From positions 62,001 through 126,000 of the forward strand of contig CAWBOK010000001.1 of NCBI GenBank assembly GCA_963790415.1: a stretch of DNA of 64,000 nt, given 5' to 3'. Below the pieces are notes generated by a model. That model had not been told where the DNA came from. It was given only the letters and a program-made list of their open reading frames with translations, and searched no databases. Positions 54,158 through 63,734 of this stretch are shown piece after piece. Numbering within the stretch: the first letter of the stretch is position 1; each line of letters begins with the position of its first letter. The translations under genes were made by a program, and so were the position numbers. This stretch comes from JAJZQZ01 sp963790415. GTDB taxonomy: Bacteria > Actinomycetota > Thermoleophilia > RBG-16-64-13.

Positions 54158-54729
54158 TAGTCCGCCCCCTGCTCACTCCGTTCCAGGACCACCTCGTCGA
54201 TGCCGTCCAGCTCGACCAGACGGACCGTGACCTGCTCCGAGCGGCTGGTGGGGACGTTCTTGCCCACGAAATCCGGCCGGATAGGCAACTCTCTGTGGCC
54301 GCGATCGATCAACACCGCCAGACGCACGGCCGCCGGGCGTCCGTAGTCGAAGAGGGCGTCGATCGCGGCGCGGATGGTCCGTCCGGTGAACAGCACATCA
54401 TCGACGAGCACGATGGTGCGCCCCGCCACGTCGAACGGCAGCGAGGTGGAATGGACAACCGGCTGGTCGTAGGCGGGGCCGGGAACGCGGGTGTCGATAT
54501 CGTCGCGGTAGAACGCGATGTCGATAGCGCCTGTCGGGGGACGCGGGCCGCAGAACTCCGCAAGCATGCCGGCCAGGCGCTCCGCCAGTTGCACTCCGCG
54601 ACGCTGGATGCCCACGAGGGCCAACCCTTCCAGTTCTGTCTGCTCGGCGACCTCGTGTGCGATGCGGGCGAGCGTGCGCTGAAGATGGTCCTCGTCGAGC
54701 AACACCTTGGTCACCGGCACCCGCCTCAC
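54157..54729 (-). CDS. pyrR: PyrR bifunctional regulator / uracil phosphoribosyltransferase
   Basis: A 190-residue PyrR. The PRPP-binding loop is IVLVDDVLFTGRTIRAAIDA, the N-terminal part is LLDEDHLQRTLARIAHEVAE, and GLALVGIQRRGVQLAERLAG and IDIAFYRDDIDTRVPG are family motifs. PyrR binds pyr mRNA leaders when UMP is high. It is the first gene of pyrR-pyrB. I found no convincing PyrR-binding loop upstream, though the region to pgl is only 77 bases. Confidence 0.96.
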   Translation of the reverse strand: MRRVPVTKVLLDEDHLQRTLARIAHEVAEQTELEGLALVGIQRRGVQLAERLAGMLAEFCGPRPPTGAIDIAFYRDDIDTRVPGPAYDQPVVHSTSLPFDVAGRTIVLVDDVLFTGRTIRAAIDALFDYGRPAAVRLAVLIDRGHRELPIRPDFVGKNVPTSRSEQVTVRLVELDGIDEVVLERSEQGAD

Positions 54730-54806
54730 CTACCCTCTCGTTTCGACAACCAACCCAGACTCATACCCACGTATACCACCCGCACGGGCTCGGCGTCCAG
54801 CCGCGG

Positions 54807-55574
54807 CTAGTCGACCGACCGGGCGTCCCCCGTGAGGTCGCCGGCGGCATCCTGATCGATCAGCCACACCACCCGGTGATCGTCCCGGCCCGGCAGCGAT
54901 TCCATGACGCGGGCTGAGGGCAGCTCCGGCGCCCGGCCGCCGAGCACGCGTGCCGCTACAGCCGCCTTGTCCCGACCGGCGACCAGGAACACCAGAAGGC
55001 GTGCAGCCCGCAGCACCGGCAGCGTCAGCGTCAATCGGCGTTGCCCGGCATGCGGTTCCGTGGCGACCACCCAACGAGACGCTTCATCTAGGGCGGGCGA
55101 CTCCGGGAAGAGGGAAGCGGTGTGCCCGTCGGCGCCAAGGCCCAGCAGGACGGCGTCCGCCCTCGGCACCGCCTCCCGGGAGCGGGGCAATAGCCCCTTC
55201 AGTTCCGCCTCGTACGCCGCGGCCCCCTCTTCCGGCGGCAGCTCACCCCGCATGCGGCATACGGCAGACCAGGGTCGTTCGAGCAGGCCCGACGAAAGGG
55301 CGGACCCGTAGTTGCTCCGCGCATCGCCAACGGGGACGCAACGTTCGTCGCCCCAGATCAGGTGCGTACGCTCCCAGGGAAGAGCGGCATCGGCGGCCGG
55401 AGAAGCCAGGAACCGGTAGAGCGGCGACGGGGTCGATCCGCCGCTCAGCCCGAGGACGCACCGCCCCCGCTCCGCCACCGCCGCACGGGCGACAGCCGCG
55501 AGCACGTTAGCGGCCTCCACTACCATCGAGTCCGTATCGGCGGCGATGCGCACCTCGACCTGGGTGCCGATCAC
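54807..55574 (-). CDS. pgl: 6-phosphogluconolactonase
   Basis: A 255-residue Pgl: VLGLSGGSTPSPLYRFLA, the TIWGDER-type LIWGDERCVPVGDARSNYG, and LLGLGADGHTASLFPESPAL with the catalytic His in GADGHTASLFP. It hydrolyses the lactone made by Zwf. The GTG start overlaps the opcA stop (GTGA). Confidence 0.95.
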   Translation of the reverse strand: MIGTQVEVRIAADTDSMVVEAANVLAAVARAAVAERGRCVLGLSGGSTPSPLYRFLASPAADAALPWERTHLIWGDERCVPVGDARSNYGSALSSGLLERPWSAVCRMRGELPPEEGAAAYEAELKGLLPRSREAVPRADAVLLGLGADGHTASLFPESPALDEASRWVVATEPHAGQRRLTLTLPVLRAARLLVFLVAGRDKAAVAARVLGGRAPELPSARVMESLPGRDDHRVVWLIDQDAAGDLTGDARSVD

Positions 55575-56908
55575 GGGCGGAACCACTCCGAGCCGTTCAG
55601 AGCGGCGAGGGAGGCGGCGGCCAACAAGGATTCCTCGTACACGGGATCGGGCCCGGGGTAGTCGAGTTCGTCCGCAAGGAGTTGGTCCTCGGGAAGGGGA
55701 GTGACGTCGAACGTACGGATGAGAACATCACTGCCACCCTCGCTAACACGCACCGCACAGATGCAGCCGTCCGGCGAATGCACGATCGAGAGGAGGGCGC
55801 CCGGGGCGTCCTCCACCTCCGGGTGAATCTCCAGAGTCACGCCGACCAGCCCTCCGAGCGATCCGCAGGGATCCTGGCTCCTGCTCAGGACCGCCAACAC
55901 ATCGGGCAGCCCGCCGGGAGAGTCCGCGGCGGCATCCGGCGTCCGGGCACGTAGTCGCACCTCGAGGCCGTCGCCCGCCTGCTCCCACGCGCCCGAAGCG
56001 GCCCAACCCAGCCGGGCAGCCAGCCATCCGACGAAGAGCAGTGCTCGACCGGCGGGCGAGCCTGCGGGGTGGTCCTTCCCCTCACCGGCCTCCTCGGCTC
56101 CGAACGAGACCTCCACCCGCCGGATGCGCGACAGCCAGGCGAGACGCACGGGATCGTCGAAGAACTCGGCGGTCATGTCTCGCCAGGGAGTCAGCCGAGA
56201 CCAGTTGAGATCGGACAGAGCGAAGTTACGGGAACCGTCGTACACCACCCGGGCTACCGAACCGAGCCCCGAGACAGGATCGTGGAACCCCGCCGAGTCG
56301 ATGATCACCACATCGGAGACCTCGCCCAGGCGACGGAACGTGTGACTCTCGAAGTCGGGCTCCCCGGGCCACCAGAAGACGGTTGGCAGGTCGGGAACGA
56401 GCAGCGACATCGCGGCGGCGTGCAGGTGACGGGCCGCCTCACCACGCGCGGGCACGGTCACCTGTTCCCAGCACACATGCCGGCCGCCCTCGGGAGTCAT
56501 ATAGCAGGCCGCGGTGACCCAGGCATCGAGAGCAGGTTCGGGAGTCGGGTGTCCGTCGGGCGCGGCGCCGGCGATCGACCCCGGCGGGGTGACCTCCGCC
56601 GCGGGCCCGCCACCGCCGGCCGGCCCCGGTCGGGCGTCCGGTAGTTCCAGCAGGACGATCGCGCGGGCCGGATGCCGTTGTGTCAGCCGCGGGATCACGC
56701 TGCTGACGAGATCGGCCGTCTCCTCGCCCGTCGCGTAGATCACCAAGTTGAGTTCGCGGAGCCGCATGATCCCGCCACTGCCCCGGGCACGCGCCTCGTC
56801 TCCGGCCGTCTCCCACAGACGGGTCAGCTCGGCCTCCGAGTCGCGCATGCGCACCTTGCGCGAACTCCCCAGGGTGAAGACCACGCCGTCGGTGCCTCCC
56901 GCGCTCAT
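55571..56908 (-). CDS. opcA: Glucose-6-phosphate dehydrogenase assembly protein OpcA
   Basis: A 445-residue OpcA. MRLRELNLVIYATGEETADL, then SVIPRLTQRHPARAIVLLEL and CWEQVTVPARGEAARHLHAA with LVPDLPTVFWWPGEPDFESH are typical. An insert of about 35 residues rich in Gly/Pro (around residues 105-140) is less conserved. OpcA helps assemble or activate G6PDH in actinobacteria and cyanobacteria. Its ATG overlaps the zwf stop (ATGA). Confidence 0.93.
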   Translation of the reverse strand: MSAGGTDGVVFTLGSSRKVRMRDSEAELTRLWETAGDEARARGSGGIMRLRELNLVIYATGEETADLVSSVIPRLTQRHPARAIVLLELPDARPGPAGGGGPAAEVTPPGSIAGAAPDGHPTPEPALDAWVTAACYMTPEGGRHVCWEQVTVPARGEAARHLHAAAMSLLVPDLPTVFWWPGEPDFESHTFRRLGEVSDVVIIDSAGFHDPVSGLGSVARVVYDGSRNFALSDLNWSRLTPWRDMTAEFFDDPVRLAWLSRIRRVEVSFGAEEAGEGKDHPAGSPAGRALLFVGWLAARLGWAASGAWEQAGDGLEVRLRARTPDAAADSPGGLPDVLAVLSRSQDPCGSLGGLVGVTLEIHPEVEDAPGALLSIVHSPDGCICAVRVSEGGSDVLIRTFDVTPLPEDQLLADELDYPGPDPVYEESLLAAASLAALNGSEWFRP

Positions 56909-58449
56909 AGTCGGCGCCATTCTCGCCCGTCGGCATCCACCAACGCCTCCGCGGCTTCAGGTCCCCAGCTGCCGGCCTCGTACATATGCGGCGCGGGAGC
57001 CCCTGGAGTCGTCCACCGCCGGACGATCCCATCTACGAACCTCCACGCGGCCTCCACCCCGTCATCACGGGTGAAGAGCGTGGAATCGCCCAACAGACAG
57101 TCGAGCAGCAGCCGCTCGTAGGCCTCGGCCGTGCGAGATCCGAAGGAGGTGCCGTAGCGAAAATCCATGTGGACGGGATGCACTCGCGACGTCGGACCGG
57201 GCACCTTCGATCCGAACTTCAGCGTGATGCCCTCGTCGGGCTGGATGTGCAGGGCGAGGACGTTGGGCTCGGGAACGGCTCCCGTGTCGCGGCCGAAGAG
57301 CAGAAGGGGTGGAGCTCTGAACTGCAGAGCGATCTCGGTGACCCGCTTCGGCATGCGTTTCCCGGTGCGCAGAAAGAACGGCACCCCCGCCCAGCGCCAT
57401 GTGTCCACGAACGCCCGCACCGCCACGAAGGTCTCCGTGCGGGACTCGGCGGACACTCCGTCCTCCTCCCGATATCCGGCCGCGTAGTCGCCATGGGACA
57501 GTCCCACGCGGTACTGGCCCCGGACCACAGCCCGGTCGACCTCGGCCCCCGAGAGCGGACGCAGGCTGTTCAGCACCTTGACCTTCTCGTCCCGCACCGC
57601 GCCCGCTTCGAAGGACACCGGCGGTTCCATGGCCACCAAGGCCAGCAACTGCAGCATGTGGTTCTGGATCATGTCGCGGATCGCACCGGCCTCCTCGTAG
57701 TACGCGCCGCGACCTGCGACACCCAGGTCCTCGGCGACCGTGATCTGCACGTGATCCACGTACTGGCGGTTCCAGACCGGCTCGAATATGCCGTTGGCCA
57801 GCCGGAAGACCAGGATGTTCTGCACCGTCTCCTTGCCCAGGTAGTGGTCGATGCGGTAGATCTGGTCTTCGCGGAACCAATGGCGCAGCTGCCCGTTGAG
57901 CAGCCGAGCTGTGGCCAGGTCTCGGCCGAACGGTTTCTCGACCACGATGCGGGCCCATCCCGGGGAGTCTCCTTCGCCGGCCAGGCCCGCCGACCCCAAT
58001 CCCTCGATCACCTGCTGATACGAGCTGGGAGGCACCGCCAGGTAGAACAGGCGATTGCCCGTGTGCACCCTGTCCCCGTCGAGAGACTGCAGCGTCTCGG
58101 ATAGCCGGCGGTACGTCTCCGCATCGCCGAACTCGCCGGAGCTGAATCGGAGGCCGGAGGCGAATCCCTTCCACACCTCCTCCTGCACCTTCTCCCCCAA
58201 GAACTCATCGAGAGCCGCGCGGATGGAAGACCGGAACTCGTCGTCCGTCCATGGACGCCGCCCGACTCCCACGATGGAGAACCCCGCGGGCACCAACCCC
58301 TGTGCGTATACGCGGTACAACGACGGAACCAGCTTACGGGCGGTCAGGTCGCCGGTGACCCCGAATATGACCACCGTCGAGGGATCGGGCTTGCGCCGCA
58401 TCCTCAGTCCGGCGCGCAGCGGGTTCTCCGAGATGGTCAGGGCGCTCAT
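56905..58449 (-). CDS. zwf: Glucose-6-phosphate 1-dehydrogenase
   Basis: A 514-residue G6PDH. The NADP site is VVIFGVTGDLTARKLVPSLY at residues 26-45, the substrate-binding RIDHYLGKETVQN contains the catalytic His/Lys region, and VFRLANGIFEPVWNRQYVDH and FFLRTGKRMPKRVTEIALQF follow. The C-terminal part is complete. It commits glucose 6-phosphate to the oxidative pentose phosphate pathway and yields NADPH. It lies 43 bases after tal. Confidence 0.97.
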   Translation of the reverse strand: MSALTISENPLRAGLRMRRKPDPSTVVIFGVTGDLTARKLVPSLYRVYAQGLVPAGFSIVGVGRRPWTDDEFRSSIRAALDEFLGEKVQEEVWKGFASGLRFSSGEFGDAETYRRLSETLQSLDGDRVHTGNRLFYLAVPPSSYQQVIEGLGSAGLAGEGDSPGWARIVVEKPFGRDLATARLLNGQLRHWFREDQIYRIDHYLGKETVQNILVFRLANGIFEPVWNRQYVDHVQITVAEDLGVAGRGAYYEEAGAIRDMIQNHMLQLLALVAMEPPVSFEAGAVRDEKVKVLNSLRPLSGAEVDRAVVRGQYRVGLSHGDYAAGYREEDGVSAESRTETFVAVRAFVDTWRWAGVPFFLRTGKRMPKRVTEIALQFRAPPLLLFGRDTGAVPEPNVLALHIQPDEGITLKFGSKVPGPTSRVHPVHMDFRYGTSFGSRTAEAYERLLLDCLLGDSTLFTRDDGVEAAWRFVDGIVRRWTTPGAPAPHMYEAGSWGPEAAEALVDADGREWRRL

Positions 58450-58492
58450 ACGAGTTCCTAGCCGGCGACGGCGCGCGGCGCGCGGATGCCGG

Positions 58493-59647
58493 TCATCGGG
58501 AGGAGAGTGCGACGCGTTTCTGGTCGAGGGCGGCCCACAAGGAGGTGAAGCTGTCGGCGAACGCTTTCACCCCTTCCGTCTCGAGCTCGGCCGTGACGTT
58601 CGTCATGGAGATGCCGTGCCCCTCGATCGCCGCCAGCTGCGCCCGGGCTTTGTCCAGGCCCTCGGCCAACGTGGGTGCCGCCACGCCGTGGTCGCGGAAC
58701 GCGTCCAACGTCGCCTGCGGCATCGTGTTCACCGTGCGATCCCCGATGAGTTCCTCCACGTACAGCACGTCCCGGTAGGCAGGGTTCTTCGTGCTGGTGC
58801 TGGCCCAAAGAGGCCGTTGCACCCGCGCGCCCCGGTCGGTCAGCGCGTCCCAGCGCGGACCTCTGAATGTCTCGGTGAAGGCCTGGTACGCGAGTCTGGC
58901 GTTCGCGATGGCTGCCTTGCCCTGCAGGTCCCGCAACTCTTGGGCGACAGTGGCGTCGCCGCTCTCGTCGGCAAGCCCGCCGAGACGCGCATCCACCTTG
59001 GAGTCCACGCGGCTGATGAAGAAACTGGCCACGCTCCTCACGCTTGCAGGGCTCGGCACGTCGGCTCCGGCCTCCCGGGCCGCCTCGAGTTGTTCGAGGC
59101 CCCCCAGATATGCCTCCATGACCCGGCCATAGCGCTCCAGGGCGAAGATCAGGGTGACGTTGATGCTCACGCCCTCGCCGATCAGACGACGCACCGCCTG
59201 GACTCCGGCTTCCGTGGCCGGCACCTTCACCAGCACGTTCGGGCGCCCCACGAGCGCGCGCAGCCGGTGGGCCTCGGCCACCGTGGCCTCGGTGTCGAGG
59301 GCCAACGATGGGGCCACCTCGATGCTCACCCACCCGTCTTCCGTGCCCGATGCTTCCCACACCGGGCGCAGCAGGTCCGCGGCCATGCCGACGTCGCGGC
59401 TCATCAGGGAGTCCAGGATCTCGTCGGTTGTGGAGCCACCCGCCACGAGATCCTGGATGTCGGCATCGTACTCCGTCGTCTCGGCGATGGCCTTCTGGAA
59501 GATGCTCGGGTTGGAGGTGAGACCGACCACCGCGTCCTCGTCGATCATCCGCTGAAGCCCACCGGACACAAGCAGTCCCCTGCCGATATTGTCGTACCAC
59601 ACGCTTTGGCCCAACGTCCGCAATCGGGTCAAGGGATTCTCAGTCAT
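58493..59647 (-). CDS. tal: Transaldolase
   Basis: A 384-residue transaldolase. The Schiff-base Lys is in RPNVLVKVPATEAGVQAVRR. LVSGGLQRMIDEDAVVGLTS with NPSIFQKAI, and WASTSTKNPAYRDVLYVEEL, are the long actinobacterial-type Tal signatures. It exchanges three-carbon units in the non-oxidative branch. Its ATG overlaps the tkt stop by eight bases. Confidence 0.95.
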   Translation of the reverse strand: MTENPLTRLRTLGQSVWYDNIGRGLLVSGGLQRMIDEDAVVGLTSNPSIFQKAIAETTEYDADIQDLVAGGSTTDEILDSLMSRDVGMAADLLRPVWEASGTEDGWVSIEVAPSLALDTEATVAEAHRLRALVGRPNVLVKVPATEAGVQAVRRLIGEGVSINVTLIFALERYGRVMEAYLGGLEQLEAAREAGADVPSPASVRSVASFFISRVDSKVDARLGGLADESGDATVAQELRDLQGKAAIANARLAYQAFTETFRGPRWDALTDRGARVQRPLWASTSTKNPAYRDVLYVEELIGDRTVNTMPQATLDAFRDHGVAAPTLAEGLDKARAQLAAIEGHGISMTNVTAELETEGVKAFADSFTSLWAALDQKRVALSSR

Positions 59648-61686
59648 CGTCTTCCTCCATGCTCATCAGTCGCTCGGCCTCCTCGACCACCCGGGCCGCT
59701 GTGATGCCCAACTCTGCGAGCGCCTGCGGTCCCGGCGCCGAAGCGCCAAAGCGATCGATCCCCACCACGGCCCCCCGGGTGCCCACCCAACGCTCCCAGC
59801 CCATGGTCACCGCCGCCTCCACCGCGACACGGGCGGTCGCGCCGGGCGGCAGCACCGCGTCACGGTATCCCTGGTCCTGCTCAGCGAAGACCTCCCAGCA
59901 CGGCAGCGCCACGACACGGGTACCCACACCGGCCCCTTCCAATACCCCGCGGGCCTCGAGAGCCAGGGCGACCTCGGAGCCGGTCGCCAGCAGAAGCATC
60001 TGCACGGCATCGGCACCGCCAGCGGCCTCGGCCAGCACGTATCCGCCCCGTAGCACCCCTTCGGCCGCGCCGAGCACGCTGCGGTCCAGCACAGGTAGAT
60101 TCTGCCTGCTTAAGACAAGGGCGGTGGGCCCGTCGCGATGCTCGAGCGCCTGCTGCCATGCCAATGCGGTCTCGTTGGCGTCGCTGGGGCGGACGACGCG
60201 CAGGTTCGGGATGGCACGCAAGCGACGCCAGATGCTCGATGGGCTGGTGTGTGGGCCCGTCCTCACCCAGCCCGACGCTGTCGTGCGTGAACACGTAGGT
60301 GACGGGAGCGTGAGAGAGGGCCGCCAGCCGTATCGAGGGCCTCATGTAGTCGGAGAAGATCAGGAACGTCGCCCCATACGGGTGGACCCCCCCATGGAGG
60401 GCCAGACCGGTGAGGATGCCGCCCATGGCGTGCTCGCGCACCCCGAAATGGAGGTTGCGACCGCTCCGCGAATCGCGCTGGAACTGACCGCACGGCGTCT
60501 CGCCGCACGCGGTCAGCCACGTGTTGTTCGACGGCGCCAGGTCGGCCGACCCGCCGATGAGGGTGGGGACAGCCGGGGCCAGGGCGTTGAGGGTCTTGCC
60601 CGAGGCCACCCGCGTGGCCACCGATTCTCCCGCCGCGAACGCGGGCAACAGGTCTCGCATGCCCGCGGGCAACTCGCCCGCCAGCGCGCGCGCAAACGCT
60701 TCGGCGACCTCGGGATAGGCGGCGGCGTGCAGCGCCGCCCGCTCCCTCCAGGAGGCGTGTATGGCGGCGCCCCGCAGTGCCACACCCCGGTACAGGTCGC
60801 GCACTTCGGCCGGAACGAAGAAGCGTTCGGGGTAGGGCCAGCCAAGCGCCTCCCTGGTCAGACGGACCTCTTCCTCTCCCAGTGGAGAGCCGTGAGATTC
60901 CGCCGAATCCTGCTTGTGCGGGCTGCCATAGCCGATGTGGGTGCGCACCATGATCAGCGACGGTCGGTCGGTCACCTCTTTCGCCCGAGTGATGGCCCGG
61001 TCGATCAAGTCGAGGTCGGTGCCGTCTTCAACCTGCAGCACGTGCCATCCAAACGCGGCGAACCGATGGGCCACGTCTTCGGTGAAGGCGAGGTCGGTGG
61101 AGCCCTCTATGGAGATGTGGTTGTCGTCGTACAGATAGACCAGCCTGCCTAGGCCGAGGTGGCCGGCCAGCGAGGCCGCCTCCGACGAGATCCCCTCCAT
61201 GAGGTCGCCGTCGCTGACTATCCCATAGACATGATGGCCGACCACGTCATGCTCCGGGCGGTTGAACGTGGCGGCCAGGAAGGCCTCGGCAATAGCCATG
61301 CCCACGCCGTTCGCGAAGCCCTGCCCGAGAGGACCGGTCGTGACTTCCACGCCGGGCGTGTGCCCACGCTCGGGGTGCCCGGGCGTCCGGCTGCCCCACT
61401 GGCGGAAGTGCTCGATGTCGTCGAGAGAGAGGTCGAATCCCGCCAGGTGCAGCAGCGCGTACAGCAACATGGACCCATGACCCGCGCTCAGGATGAAGCG
61501 ATCGCGGTCGGGCCAGTCCGGGTCGATCGGATCGAAGTGCAGATGTCGCGACCAGAGGACATGGGCCATGGGGGCCGCTCCCAACGGCATGCCGGGATGC
61601 CCGGACTTGGCCTTCTCCACGGCTTCGATAGCCAGGACCCGGATCGTATCGACCGCCAGTTGATCGAACTCCGTCACGCCGCTCAC
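59640..61686 (-). CDS. tkt: Transketolase; +1 frameshift near 60221
   Basis: After removing one T near 60221 the gene encodes 681 residues. The ThDP site reads HGSMLLYALLHLAG, GVEVTTGPLGQGFANGVGMA and GIVSDGDLMEGISSEAASLA (GDL..G), and the pyrimidine domain NLHFGVREHAMGGILTGLAL and DSVGLGEDGPTHQPIEHL. The C-terminal domain (LLATGSEVALALEARGVLEG) is intact after the shift. It transfers two-carbon units. The start is GTG 61686, 22 bases downstream of a MITE-like repeat. First gene of the tkt-tal-zwf-opcA-pgl operon. Confidence 0.95.
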
Positions 61687-61708
61687 GTCTTCCCCTTCGT
61701 CGTCTCCC

Positions 61709-61875
61709 TAGAAGGCTGTTGAAAAGTGACGCTTCGCCGCAAGGGCGCGATGGGCGAGCGCGAGACAAGGACGCAGGAAGCGCTCGTAGCGGCGCTACGT
61801 GCGCGACCGAGGACGCTGTATCGCGCCGTCCAGTGCGTTCCGGGGGCCAAGGCTTCGGTTTTCAACAGCCTCCTA
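61709..61875 (-). repeat. MITE-like repeat copy B
   Basis: A 167-bp element framed by TA (61709 and 61875). Its ends TAGAAGGCTGTTGAAAAG and TTTTCAACAGCCTCCTA are inverted repeats. The reverse complement matches copy A (18077-18241) over its full length. It lies between the HAD gene stop and the tkt start, so it supplies or displaces the promoter of the pentose phosphate operon. No coding capacity of note. Confidence 0.85.
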
Positions 61876-61879
61876 GATC

Positions 61880-62536
61880 TCACGCGATCACCGGCCAGCC
61901 CTCGGCGGTCGCCATGCTCAGCAGTCCCGGACGAGGGTTGACCGCCACCGGACGACCCACCAGACGCAGCAGGTCGATATCGGTCTCGTGGTCGGCATAG
62001 GCGGCACACAGGGCCGGGTCGACCCCGAGGTCTTCCGCGTACCGCCGAGCGAACCGGGCCTTCTCGGGTCCGTACAGAGGTAGTCCCTCGATGCGACCGG
62101 TATAGAGCCCTCCGGCCACTTCCAGACGAGTGCCCTCGCATTCTTCGACGCCGACCATGCGGCCCACCGACCGGACGAGCGGAGCGATGGCCGCGGACAG
62201 CACCACCACCGTGTCGCCGGCCAGCCTATGCTCGTTCAACGCCACCATGGCTCCCGGGTGGAGACGCGACTCGAGCGATCCCTTCACGAACTCGTCCATG
62301 AGTCGGTCGATGTCGTCGACCGACTGCCCGGCAATCAGTTCCGCGCCCTTGGCGCGGGCGGTGTCGGTGACCTTGACCAGCCCCAGCTTGTAGGCCCCGA
62401 ACCAGATTCCGACTCCCAAGAGATACCGCCACCCGACGAGACCCCGGCGGCGCAAGAATGACACCAGAAGCTGCTGGGTCTGGCCCACAACAAGGGTGCC
62501 GTCGAGGTCGAAGAAGGCGATGGCCCCACGGTCCAT
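61880..62536 (-). CDS. HAD-IB superfamily hydrolase (phosphoserine phosphatase-like)
   Basis: A 218-residue HAD phosphatase: AIAFFDLDGTLVVGQTQQLL is motif I (DxD), VVVLSAAIAPLVRSVGRMVG motif II, and AYADHETDIDLLRLVGRPVA motifs III/IV (ADHETD). It resembles the SerB-like HAD-IB enzymes that also occur fused to acyltransferases. Substrate unknown. A MITE-like copy follows directly after its stop. It starts four bases after a small hypothetical frame. Confidence 0.9.
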   Translation of the reverse strand: MDRGAIAFFDLDGTLVVGQTQQLLVSFLRRRGLVGWRYLLGVGIWFGAYKLGLVKVTDTARAKGAELIAGQSVDDIDRLMDEFVKGSLESRLHPGAMVALNEHRLAGDTVVVLSAAIAPLVRSVGRMVGVEECEGTRLEVAGGLYTGRIEGLPLYGPEKARFARRYAEDLGVDPALCAAYADHETDIDLLRLVGRPVAVNPRPGLLSMATAEGWPVIA

Positions 62537-62540
62537 GACG

Positions 62541-62813
62541 TCAGTCTATCACTTGGCCCGCCGGCGGCCGACGGGCTCGGGATCCCGCAGACCCGGCACC
62601 CAGGAGCCTTCCAGGGGAAGTGATGTCCCCGGGGCCCGGGCCTAGACAAGCGCGCCGCGGTCCGGACCTCATCCGCCACCGGGGCCAGGTGCCCCGCAAC
62701 AGCCCGACGTACTGGACGGTCCACAGCGCATAGACGAGCAGGTGCAGCGTGCGTAGGGGATGCCGCGGATATTCTCGCGCGAGGGCGACGGCGCGCCGCC
62801 ACCATGAGGCCAC
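62541..62813 (-). CDS. Possible small membrane protein (uncertain)
   Basis: A 90-residue frame from GTG 62813 with one hydrophobic stretch (LRTLHLLVYALWTVQYVGLL) and then a Pro/Arg/Gly-rich tail typical of noncoding high-GC DNA. It fits exactly between rluD and the HAD gene with normal operon spacing, which argues for a gene, but the tail looks random. A frameshifted small protein is possible. No family recognised. Confidence 0.35.
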   Translation of the reverse strand: MASWWRRAVALAREYPRHPLRTLHLLVYALWTVQYVGLLRGTWPRWRMRSGPRRACLGPGPGDITSPGRLLGAGSAGSRARRPPAGQVID

Positions 62814-62821
62814 CAGGGGGC

Positions 62822-63727
62822 CTATCCGAGACTCGCCCGCTGCCGCGCTTCAGCCAACGCGGCCGCCAGATCCTCGGGAAGTGGCGACTCGAAGCGCAGC
62901 GTCTCGCCGGTGACGGGATGGACGAACCCAAGCACGGCACTGTGCAGGAACTGGCGACCCACGCCGAGGGCATCGCGCCGGGCGTACACCGGATCTCCCA
63001 CGACGGGATGGCCGATCGCCAGGAAGTGCACCCGTATCTGGTGGGTGCGCCCGGTCTCGAGCCGCGCCTCCACCAACGTGAGATCCCGCAACTCTTCGAG
63101 GACGCGGAAGTGAGTGACCGCGGGGCGGGCGCCGACCCCTCCCACTGCCATACTCACCCGTCGCTGCGGGTCGCGCCCCACCGGAGCGTCGATTGTTCCC
63201 GACACGGAGGCCGGACGCCCATGGACCAGGGCGATGTATCGGCGCTCCACCCCGCGCCGCCGGATCATCTCCTGTAGGCGGCGATGGACGGACGGATCCT
63301 TGGCCACCATCAGCAGGCCGCTGGTGTCACGATCGAGGCGATGCACGATCCCCGGCCGGTACGCGTCACCTCCGGCGATGCCGCGCCCTCGGAGCGCATT
63401 CACCAACGTACCCGTGGCGTGACCGGGAGCGGGGTGCACCACCATGCCGGCCGGCTTGTCCACTACGAGCAGATGATCGTCTTCGTAGACCACCGTGATC
63501 GGCATGTCCTCGGCAAGGGGCAGTCCGGCGTCGGGGCCGGCCAGATGAACGACCACGCGCCCGCCCGCCGAGATCTTGTGGCTCTTCATCCTTATCACGC
63601 CGTCGACCGTCACCGCGCCGGCCTCCGCCAGCGCCGCGGCCTGCGAACGGCTGCCTATCTCAGGCCGGCTGCCCAGGAAACTGTCCACCCGCAGGCCATC
63701 GTCCTCGGGTCCGGCGACGTATTCCAT
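62822..63727 (-). CDS. rluD: RluA/RluD-family 23S rRNA pseudouridine synthase
   Basis: A 301-residue enzyme. An S4 domain in the first 80 residues (RVDSFLGSRPEIGSRSQAAA) precedes the catalytic domain with the Asp in IVHRLDRDTSGLLMVAKDP. VVYEDDHLLVVDKPAGMVVH and GRTHQIRVHFLAIGHPVVGD complete the RluA pattern. It isomerises uridines in rRNA. The ATG at 63727 is seven bases after the lspA stop, the usual lspA-rluD order. Confidence 0.95.
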   Translation of the reverse strand: MEYVAGPEDDGLRVDSFLGSRPEIGSRSQAAALAEAGAVTVDGVIRMKSHKISAGGRVVVHLAGPDAGLPLAEDMPITVVYEDDHLLVVDKPAGMVVHPAPGHATGTLVNALRGRGIAGGDAYRPGIVHRLDRDTSGLLMVAKDPSVHRRLQEMIRRRGVERRYIALVHGRPASVSGTIDAPVGRDPQRRVSMAVGGVGARPAVTHFRVLEELRDLTLVEARLETGRTHQIRVHFLAIGHPVVGDPVYARRDALGVGRQFLHSAVLGFVHPVTGETLRFESPLPEDLAAALAEARQRASLG

Positions 63728-63734
63728 CCGGCGC

